Below, in pieces: positions 1-4,944 of a DNA stretch of 5,623 nucleotides; positions within the stretch are counted from its first letter, which is position 1; the number at the start of each line of letters is the position of its first letter. Origin of the DNA: Actinomycetota bacterium (GTDB lineage Bacteria > Actinomycetota > Humimicrobiia > Humimicrobiales > Humimicrobiaceae); the NCBI GenBank assembly GCA_003486795.1, contig DNFX01000182.1, forward strand, positions 1 to 5,623, written 5' to 3'. The notes below the pieces were generated by a model. That model was not told where the DNA came from. It made no database searches and worked only from the letters and a program-made list of their open reading frames with translations. Both the position numbers and the translations under genes were made by a program.

Positions 1-27
1 TTAAAAAAATATCTGATAAAAAAGTTT

Positions 28-921
28 TTAAAAAAGATTTAATCCGAATGCTTTCAGAATCATGTTTATACCGAAAATTATAAATATTACTATAAGAATA
101 ATTACAATATATCTGTTCTTTATGCGGTAGGCTGTAAATGAACCTGCAGTTCCTCCTGCAAGCACCCCTATTACTACTGCGGCAGTGATATCGGGGATAA
201 TAAATCCTTTCGCCAGATAAATTACTGATGATGCAACTGCAGTAATTCCAATCATATAATTACTTGTTGCTGTAGCTACTTTCATCGGAACATTCATCAC
301 CAGATTCATTGTAGGTACTTTTATAAAACCACCTCCCACACCAAGAAGCCCGCTCATAATTCCTGCAATAAAAGATGTTGAAAATCCGGCAGGATAATTT
401 TTTACCTTATAATATATTGTCTGCTTAGAAGCATTGTCATAATAGTAGTCCATACCTTCTTTATTCTTTTTCTCAGCATCATTTTCAATATCATTTATCC
501 TGCTCTGCAGCAGCAGCACCTGTCCGTTATCAGTTTCTCCGTCATTTTTTTTCTGCTGCGATATATTTTTCCTGTAAGAAAAATAAGCACTGACAAGCGT
601 AATTAAGCCAAATAATCCAAAGAGGATATTGCTTTTTATATAAGATATAAGAATGCTTCCGGTAATAGCTCCCGCGGTAGTAAAGGTTTCCAGGGCAAGA
701 CCTGTTTTCAGGTTAGTAAGACCTTTGTTAAAAAAAAGTCTGGATGCAGAAATAGAGGTTGCCATAACTGCCACAAGACTGGTTCCTATTGCATTCTGTA
801 TCGGTATTTTCATTAATAATGAAAGAAGAGGCACTATGATTATTCCGCCGCCGATTCCAACTATTGAGCCAAGAAAACCAGCCCCCAGACCTATTAATAC
901 AAGATATAAATACATTAACAT
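28..921 (-). CDS. TSUP-family membrane transporter (sulfite exporter TauE/SafE-like)
   Basis: This 297-residue integral membrane protein has the two-fold repeated TSUP architecture. The first half carries G-rich motif I near residues 18-31 (GSIVGIGGG then VP). The second half repeats it at 187-203 (GIMSGLLGVGGGFIKVP). Hydrophobic segments lie roughly at 3-36, 44-62, 78-95, 98-115, 180-209, 215-237, 241-262 and 271-291. Family members move sulfite, sulfoacetate, thiosulfate or other small organic anions across the cytoplasmic membrane; the substrate cannot be read here. The central loop (about 116-178) is unusually long and charged. The start at 919-921 is preferred over the in-frame Met at codon 3 because a weak AAAGG lies 7 nt upstream. 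It is the last gene of the three-gene minus-strand array, 33 bp after the ParB-like gene. No terminator is visible in the 27 bases beyond its stop. The family call is firm and the substrate is unknown. Confidence 0.9.
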   Translation of the reverse strand: MLMYLYLVLIGLGAGFLGSIVGIGGGIIIVPLLSLLMKIPIQNAIGTSLVAVMATSISASRLFFNKGLTNLKTGLALETFTTAGAITGSILISYIKSNILFGLFGLITLVSAYFSYRKNISQQKKNDGETDNGQVLLLQSRINDIENDAEKKNKEGMDYYYDNASKQTIYYKVKNYPAGFSTSFIAGIMSGLLGVGGGFIKVPTMNLVMNVPMKVATATSNYMIGITAVASSVIYLAKGFIIPDITAAVVIGVLAGGTAGSFTAYRIKNRYIVIILIVIFIIFGINMILKAFGLNLF

Positions 922-954
922 GCAAAAACCTTTGTAATTTTTTGTTAATAAATC

Positions 955-1881
955 TCAATCATATTTAATATTTTTATGCCCTATATTTATAATCTTCAGT
1001 TTCATCCTGTTAAAAGGGTTCCTGCTGTATCTTTTCATTATATCCTGTGCAGCAAATTTTGTTATTATATCTCTTCCATATTTAAGACTCAGATATCTCT
1101 TGTGTTCATTTATCCAGATATAAAGGTCAGTTTTTGTTCTTTTTGGGAACTTCTGAAGTATACCGTATTTCTTTATTATTTCAATAGCCGGGAGATAGAT
1201 ATTATCGTACCAGAAAAGCGAAGCTTCCCTGAAAGTTGTCATTTTTTCATCTGCTTTTTTATCTTCATTCATCTGGACCATCAGCTTGTTAATCTGGCCA
1301 AGGAGAAAATCATATTGTCCCGGTGCTGTTATCCTCATTTTATTATCCGGTCTTTCCTGCTTCAGGCCTGTTATATTCAGGAATTTTTCTCTTTCAGCAA
1401 GTATAAAAATCTCATTATGATCCATATCTGAGCTTATTTTCACATCTGTGCTAAATTCGATAACTTCAGCATCGATAAATTCCACACCCATTTTTTTTGA
1501 AACGCTTACTCTGTGATTACCATCAAATACAAAATAAACTTCTCCCACTTTATAAAGTTTGACAGGAGGAAGGATAACATCTTTTACAAGAAGGTTATGA
1601 ATATTTGCCCACCTTCTCTGCAGGCTCATCTTTTTCGGTAAAAAATAACTGTCGAAGTCTTTATAACGGTCAAGGCTTCCTACGATATCTTTTATTCTTA
1701 CAGTCTTTATGCCCAGATTTCTCTGATTATAAAGCTCAAGATTTCTTTTGATTTTTTCAAATGAAAGCAGTTCATTATTTCTGCCTACAAGAAAATACCT
1801 GAGATTTAGCAGCATGGATTTAAATCTTGCATTGTCGAATTCATGAGCTGAATCTGTGTTAAAGTTTGATTCTTTTTCCAT
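955..1881 (-). CDS. ParB/Srx-fold GNHR-domain protein with DUF4032-like C-terminal region
   Basis: This is a 308-residue soluble protein. Residues about 55-145 form a ParB/sulfiredoxin-like domain: a VRIKDIVGS segment (61-69), VILPPVKLYKVGEVYFVFDGN (102-122) and the GNHR signature at 121-124, followed by VSVSKKMG. In ParB relatives this motif lies in the CTP-binding/nuclease-like pocket. Residues 161-195 (AEREKFLNITGL, ITAPGQYDFLL) and 220-268 (FWYDNIYLPAIEII, FPKRTKTDLYIWINEHKRYL, KYG) match, from memory, the C-terminal region of DUF4032-type or 'ParB-like/UspA-associated' proteins of Actinobacteriota and Chloroflexota. No helix-turn-helix or partition partner (ParA) is seen, so a plasmid-partition role is unlikely. 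The biochemical role is unknown. The gene starts 13 bp after the metallophosphoesterase stop, which suggests translational coupling or co-transcription. The Shine-Dalgarno is weak (AAGAAAAT). The domain call is good; the function is unassigned. Confidence 0.85.
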   Translation of the reverse strand: MEKESNFNTDSAHEFDNARFKSMLLNLRYFLVGRNNELLSFEKIKRNLELYNQRNLGIKTVRIKDIVGSLDRYKDFDSYFLPKKMSLQRRWANIHNLLVKDVILPPVKLYKVGEVYFVFDGNHRVSVSKKMGVEFIDAEVIEFSTDVKISSDMDHNEIFILAEREKFLNITGLKQERPDNKMRITAPGQYDFLLGQINKLMVQMNEDKKADEKMTTFREASLFWYDNIYLPAIEIIKKYGILQKFPKRTKTDLYIWINEHKRYLSLKYGRDIITKFAAQDIMKRYSRNPFNRMKLKIINIGHKNIKYD

Positions 1882-1894
1882 TTTTATTTTCTTA

Positions 1895-2518
1895 TTAAAT
1901 ATCTATTATCCTGAAACCGTATGCATTAATTACCTGGGTATTTCCAATCAATGTTTTCCAGTTATTACCTGTACCGTAAAGATGAATGTGGCCATGAATA
2001 AAAAATTTCGGTTTGCAGAAGTCAATAAGTTTATTAAAAACCTTAAAACCCCTGTGACAGAGATCCTCTCCGTCATGTATTTTAAAAGGGGGGGCATGAG
2101 TTACAATTATATCCACACATTTTTTTCTAAAGAGCTTTCTGAAAAAAAGCCTGACTTTCAGCCTGCAGGCTTTCAAGAACATCTGTGAATCTGAATACTG
2201 GTAAAGTCCGTTGCTATACTTCATGGAACCGGCAAACCCTGTCATAACTATATTGCAGAACTCGACGATTTTTCCGTCAAGATCGATGCAGCCTTCAGGA
2301 TGTCTGGTGCTTAAACCATTTTCTGTATACATTCCGTTATTAAAATGATTACCCATCACATAAAATAAGGGTTTGTTTAATGTAGAAACTATAAATTCAA
2401 GGTAATAATTTGGCAGATCCCCGCATGAAATTATCAAGTCTATATCTTTTAATCTATCAGAAATAGAATTACTGTATATATTTTCAACTATTTTGTCACT
2501 GATTAATAAAGCTTTCAT
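1895..2518 (-). CDS. Calcineurin-like metallophosphoesterase, compact family with modified motif I
   Basis: This 207-residue soluble phosphoesterase shows the metal-binding motifs in order: motif I is ISDK (D8), motif II SCGDLP (G33-D34), motif III GNH (56-58), motif IV THAPP (H141) and motif V HGHIH (175-179). The usual D-x-H of motif I is D-x-K here, so one canonical metal ligand is missing. I recall related proteins with S-D-E-V at this place and the same LIISCGDLPNYYLEF block, so this may be a family trait and not damage. The HGH motif and a CHRGF segment (154-158) are intact. The substrate is unknown; family members hydrolyse phosphomonoesters, phosphodiesters or nucleotides. It is the first gene of the minus-strand array. 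There is no Shine-Dalgarno before the ATG, and a candidate promoter sits so close that the mRNA may be almost leaderless. The fold is confidently assigned; the activity is not. Confidence 0.88.
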   Translation of the reverse strand: MKALLISDKIVENIYSNSISDRLKDIDLIISCGDLPNYYLEFIVSTLNKPLFYVMGNHFNNGMYTENGLSTRHPEGCIDLDGKIVEFCNIVMTGFAGSMKYSNGLYQYSDSQMFLKACRLKVRLFFRKLFRKKCVDIIVTHAPPFKIHDGEDLCHRGFKVFNKLIDFCKPKFFIHGHIHLYGTGNNWKTLIGNTQVINAYGFRIIDI

Positions 2519-2530
2519 ATTTTTATTAAA

Positions 2531-2559
2531 ATATTAGATATTTTTATATATTTTTGCAA
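2531..2559 (-). promoter_or_regulatory. Candidate sigma70-type promoter for the minus-strand operon
   Basis: Read on the minus strand, TTGCAA (2554-2559) is followed after exactly 17 nt by TAATAT (2531-2536). Each hexamer matches 4 of 6 consensus bases. Initiation would fall near 2524, leaving about five untranslated bases before the metallophosphoesterase ATG at 2518. This agrees with the absence of a Shine-Dalgarno there. In DNA this A/T-rich, chance matches are common. Confidence 0.3.
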
Positions 2560-2636
2560 ACCATCCTGATAATTTTAAATTGTTTTTTATTTAAAAATAG
2601 ATTTTAATTTTATAATCCGGCATCAAAACTGGTTTA

Positions 2637-2682
2637 CAGTAAGTAATATATATAATAAATATAAGTTTTTATTACTTTACTG
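2637..2682. repeat. Imperfect inverted repeat in the divergent intergenic region (possible operator)
   Basis: CAGTAAGTAAT (2637-2647) is the reverse complement of ATTACTTTACTG (2671-2682) except for one extra T. The 23-nt spacer contains a perfect TATAAT (2651-2656) on the plus strand. A short direct repeat CTGGTTT (2629-2635 and 2680-2686) overlaps both arms. Arms flanking a possible -10 would suit a repressor site controlling the reductase gene at 2783. No good -35 was found 16-18 nt before that TATAAT, so the promoter reading is weak. The rest of 2519-2782 holds nothing else I can support except the ribosome-binding site. Confidence 0.3.
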
Positions 2683-2769
2683 GTTTTAGATAATTATTAG
2701 GAAAATTATCTTTATAAAAAAGACAGATTTATCTGCAGGGTTTTTAATATATTTATTATTTTTATTTAT

Positions 2770-2773
2770 GGAG
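2770..2773 (+). promoter_or_regulatory. Ribosome-binding site of the CoA-disulfide reductase gene
   Basis: GGAG ends 9 nt before the ATG at 2783. This supports the start that gives the FAD-binding motif directly at the N-terminus. Confidence 0.65.
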
Positions 2774-2782
2774 TAACAAATA

Positions 2783-4606
2783 ATGAAAAAGAAAAAGGTA
2801 ATAATTATCGGAGCTGTTGCTGCCGGCACTTCTGCTGCGGCAAAGTTAAGAAGACTTAGTGAAGATATTGATATAACCATATATGAAAAGGATAAATATA
2901 TTTCATATGCTTCCTGCGGTCTGCCTTATTTTGTATCAGGCAAAATAAGCAGCATGGATGATTTGCTTGTAAACTCTGTAGATTCTTTCAGCAAAAGATT
3001 TAATCTGGATATAAGAATCATGCATGAGGTTACAGATATAGATCCAAAGAAAAAATCCATAAAAATAAGAAATACGGTAGATGGTTACGAGTTTGAGGAT
3101 TATTTTGATTATCTGATTATAACAACAGGGACAAAACCATCAAAGCTGCCATTTTTTAACAATGAAAAAAATATCTGTTTCCTTAAGACCATAGATGATG
3201 CTGTTGTTTTAAGGAATTATGTGGATCTCTATATTAAGGAAAACCTGATAAATCATGGTACGCAGGAAGAAAACAGAAATGGTAGGGATGATAATTCGCA
3301 GGATTTTGATAATGATATGAAAAACAGGGAAATAAATACCAATGCTCTTGTCATAGGGGCAGGTTTTATTGGTCTTGAATTGCTGGAGGCATTTTCAAAT
3401 AAGAATTTAGATACCGTAATTTTGGAAAAGACTTCACAGATATTACCTAATTTTGATAATGAGGTAACTGATTATGCTGAAGATTATTTGAAAAGAAAAG
3501 GAATAAGAATTTTTAAAAACTGTGATGTTATTGATTACTATTCTGATTCACAGCGAAGAATCAGTTCGGTTATGATCTCTGAAAATATTTCAATAAAACC
3601 AGACATTGTTTTTATGGGAATAGGTGTCAGGCCTGAGAACAGTCTTGCCAGAGACTGTGGAATAAGCATAGGGAAAAAAGGCGGTATTATTACAGATGAA
3701 TATTTAAAGACTAATTTTAACTATATATATGCAGCAGGGGATTGTGTCGAAGTAAACGATTTGTTATCGGAACAGAATAAGATCTTTTGCCTTGCATCAA
3801 TAGCAAGCAAACAGGGACGGATAGTCGCAGAAAATATTTTTAATGATATTAAAGACTCGGAAGGAATACAAAAAAAATCCGGTGAGCTTTTCGGAAAACA
3901 TACTTTTAAAGGCAGCATAGGAACATCAATAATAAAAATATTTGATTTACAGATCGGGAAAACAGGACTTTCATTTAAAGAAGCAAAGAAGATAAATAGA
4001 AATGCAGCAAAGATAGAAACCCACTTCCTTTCACATGCAGGCTATTATCCCGGAGCGGAAATGCTTCACATGATTACTATTTTTGATAAAATTACCGGAG
4101 AATTGCTGGGATTTGAAGCAGTCGGAAAAAATAGCGTGGATAAAAAAACCGATATTATGGCTGTTTCTATTTTTAATAAAGCAAACATAAGAGATCTTGC
4201 CGGATACGATCTTTCCTATCATCCTTCCTGCGGAGCAGCTAAGGATTCAATTAATATTATCGGAATGATAGCGGAGAATCTGTTTAAAGGTGAAGTGGAA
4301 TTCATTGACTGTGAGGATTTAAGGAGAATTATTCAGGATACAAGTTTGTCAGAGGATTATCAGATAATCGATGTAAGAAATCCTGGTGAATTTAAGTCAG
4401 GACATATTGAAAATGCAAAACTGATGCCTTTAAACATTTTAAGAGAGAATCTTGAAGAATTTAACAGAACAAAAAAGACGGTCATTTATTGTAAAACAGG
4501 ATACAGAGCTTATGTGGCATATAAGCTTCTTAAAAATAACGGATTTACTGACGTTAAATGCCTCAATGGTTCTTATATGAGCTGGGAAAGAAAGCATTAT
4601 AAGTAA
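2783..4606 (+). CDS. CoA-disulfide/persulfide reductase with C-terminal rhodanese domain (CoADR-RHD)
   Basis: This 607-residue cytoplasmic flavoprotein has three parts. The FAD domain opens with KVIIIGAVAAGTSAAAKLRR (5-24). The single redox cysteine C45 sits in SYASCGLPYF, as in CoA-disulfide reductases. TTGTKP (114-119) and YAAGDC (316-321) complete FAD binding, and GAGFIGLELLEA (192-203) is the NAD(P)H Rossmann motif. The dimerisation domain (about 370-505) carries HAGYYPGAE (418-426) and SYHPSCGAAKDSIN (478-491). Residues about 507-604 form a rhodanese domain with active-site loop CKTGYRA (C570). CoADR-RHD enzymes (Bacillus anthracis CoADR-RHD, Shewanella loihica Npsr) use NAD(P)H to reduce CoA disulfide, CoA persulfide or polysulfide. 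The exact substrate here is inferred. A hydrophilic N/D/E-rich stretch at about 151-186 inserts between the FAD and NAD subdomains. It is monocistronic as far as seen, divergent from the TSUP operon, with no convincing terminator behind it. Confidence 0.93.
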   Translation: MKKKKVIIIGAVAAGTSAAAKLRRLSEDIDITIYEKDKYISYASCGLPYFVSGKISSMDDLLVNSVDSFSKRFNLDIRIMHEVTDIDPKKKSIKIRNTVDGYEFEDYFDYLIITTGTKPSKLPFFNNEKNICFLKTIDDAVVLRNYVDLYIKENLINHGTQEENRNGRDDNSQDFDNDMKNREINTNALVIGAGFIGLELLEAFSNKNLDTVILEKTSQILPNFDNEVTDYAEDYLKRKGIRIFKNCDVIDYYSDSQRRISSVMISENISIKPDIVFMGIGVRPENSLARDCGISIGKKGGIITDEYLKTNFNYIYAAGDCVEVNDLLSEQNKIFCLASIASKQGRIVAENIFNDIKDSEGIQKKSGELFGKHTFKGSIGTSIIKIFDLQIGKTGLSFKEAKKINRNAAKIETHFLSHAGYYPGAEMLHMITIFDKITGELLGFEAVGKNSVDKKTDIMAVSIFNKANIRDLAGYDLSYHPSCGAAKDSINIIGMIAENLFKGEVEFIDCEDLRRIIQDTSLSEDYQIIDVRNPGEFKSGHIENAKLMPLNILRENLEEFNRTKKTVIYCKTGYRAYVAYKLLKNNGFTDVKCLNGSYMSWERKHYK

Positions 4607-4621
4607 GTAATAATTATTACT
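4606..4621. repeat. 16-bp perfect A/T-rich palindrome
   Basis: AGTAATAATTATTACT overlaps the last base of the reductase stop codon. It is perfectly self-complementary. No U-tract follows, so it is a poor terminator. It may be a protein-binding site or simply a product of the base composition. Confidence 0.4.
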
Positions 4622-4678
4622 AATAAATATTATTATATTAATTATTATTATTTAAAAATTATATACAAATAATATTAT

Positions 4679-4711
4679 ATAATTATTTTAAATTTATTTT
4701 AAAATAATTAT
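4679..4711. repeat. A/T-only stem-loop, 14-bp perfect arms
   Basis: The arms 4679-4692 and 4698-4711 are perfectly complementary around a 5-nt loop (TTTAT). All pairs are A-T. A short T-rich stretch (ATTTTTA) follows at 4714-4720. It could act as a weak 3' hairpin for the reductase transcript, or as a melting-prone site. The surrounding 4622-4770 is nearly pure A/T and contains nothing else I can support. Confidence 0.35.
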
Positions 4712-4752
4712 TGATTTTTAATATAATATCTATTATTATTTATAAATCATAC

Positions 4753-4782
4753 TTAATATGATTGGATTACAGATAATATAAT
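4753..4782 (+). promoter_or_regulatory. Candidate promoter for the structured leader
   Basis: TATAAT (4777-4782) is a perfect -10 hexamer. TTAATA (4753-4758), 18 nt upstream, matches 4 of 6 -35 bases. Transcription would start near 4789, just before the structured segment. The extreme A/T content makes false matches likely. Confidence 0.35.
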
Positions 4783-4802
4783 TAGCGATAATATTAAAAA
4801 AT

Positions 4803-4907
4803 AAATTAGGTGCTTTGAGACTTTTCTCAAGTTTGGACGCTGAGAGAGAAGTGGAGCGAATAGCGTAACCGACTAAAACTAATTTTGTAGTTTAAGTCGG
4901 TTTTTTT
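4803..4907 (+). ncRNA. Structured leader RNA, candidate riboswitch or attenuator, class unknown
   Basis: G+C rises abruptly from the flanking near-pure A/T, which marks a constrained RNA. Several pairings compete. A simple hairpin pairs 4815-4820 (TTGAGA) with 4825-4830 (TCTCAA). Alternatively 4820-4828 pairs with 4844-4852 (9 bp, one G-U). A second stem pairs 4833-4841 with 4862-4872 (9 bp with a two-A bulge, including one G-U). The last two stems cross, giving an H-type pseudoknot with connecting loops of 4, 2 and 9 nt. The second stem consumes 4869-4872, part of the terminator 5' arm, so pseudoknot and terminator exclude each other. This is what an ON-type transcriptional switch looks like. 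It precedes the secreted repeat protein gene by 37 nt. It could instead be a small independent RNA ending at its own terminator. No known riboswitch consensus fitted. Confidence 0.55.
4867..4907 (+). terminator. Intrinsic (Rho-independent) terminator of the leader
   Basis: AACCGACT (4867-4874) pairs with AAGTCGGTT (4894-4902; 8 bp using 4895-4902). After one A-A mismatch a further 6 bp follow (4876-4881 with 4888-4893) around the loop ATTTTG. Seven T residues run from 4901 to 4907. There is no T-tract on the opposite strand, so it acts only on the plus strand. Its location before the Shine-Dalgarno at 4933 means gene expression needs read-through or a separate promoter. Confidence 0.88.
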
Positions 4908-4932
4908 ATTTTATAAATAAAATTTTATTTTC

Positions 4933-4940
4933 AGGGAGGA
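4933..4940 (+). promoter_or_regulatory. Strong ribosome-binding site fixing a TTG start
   Basis: AGGGAGGA contains GGAGG (4935-4939), which ends 5 nt before TTG at 4945. An in-frame stop at 4918-4920 excludes longer forms, and no ATG occurs in frame until codon 107. Together these identify TTG as the start codon. Confidence 0.75.
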
Positions 4941-4944
4941 TAAT

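Noticed and set aside
1..27. Terminator or next gene beyond the TSUP stop
   Set aside because: Only 27 A/T-rich bases are available, with no hairpin or coding evidence.
976..1431. Plus-strand open frames inside the minus-strand genes (653-937, 976-1431, 1856-2188)
   Set aside because: They lie opposite genes with clear domains, have no Shine-Dalgarno, and their translations show no family motifs; they are antisense shadows.
955..1881. Plasmid or chromosome partition protein ParB
   Set aside because: There is a GNHR-type domain but no helix-turn-helix, no ParA neighbour and no parS-like sites; the C-terminal region belongs to a different, uncharacterised type.
2686..2880. Small minus-strand hydrophobic frame across the reductase start
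   Set aside because: It overlaps the reductase's FAD motif and comes from A/T-rich intergenic DNA; no start signal or motif supports it.
4606..4720. Intrinsic terminator of the reductase gene
   Set aside because: Both hairpins (4606-4621, 4679-4711) consist almost wholly of A-T pairs and lack a clear U-tract; they are listed only as repeats.
4803..4907. TPP, SAM-I or c-di-GMP-I riboswitch
   Set aside because: Fragments look tempting: GGTGC with GCTGAGA (TPP-like), AGAGAGAAGTGGAG (SAM-I-like), GGACGC with ACCGA (GEMM-like). Each lacks the rest of its conserved core, such as the TPP second arm, the SAM-I GCAACC region, or the c-di-GMP GAAA tetraloop and GACGCAAAGC.
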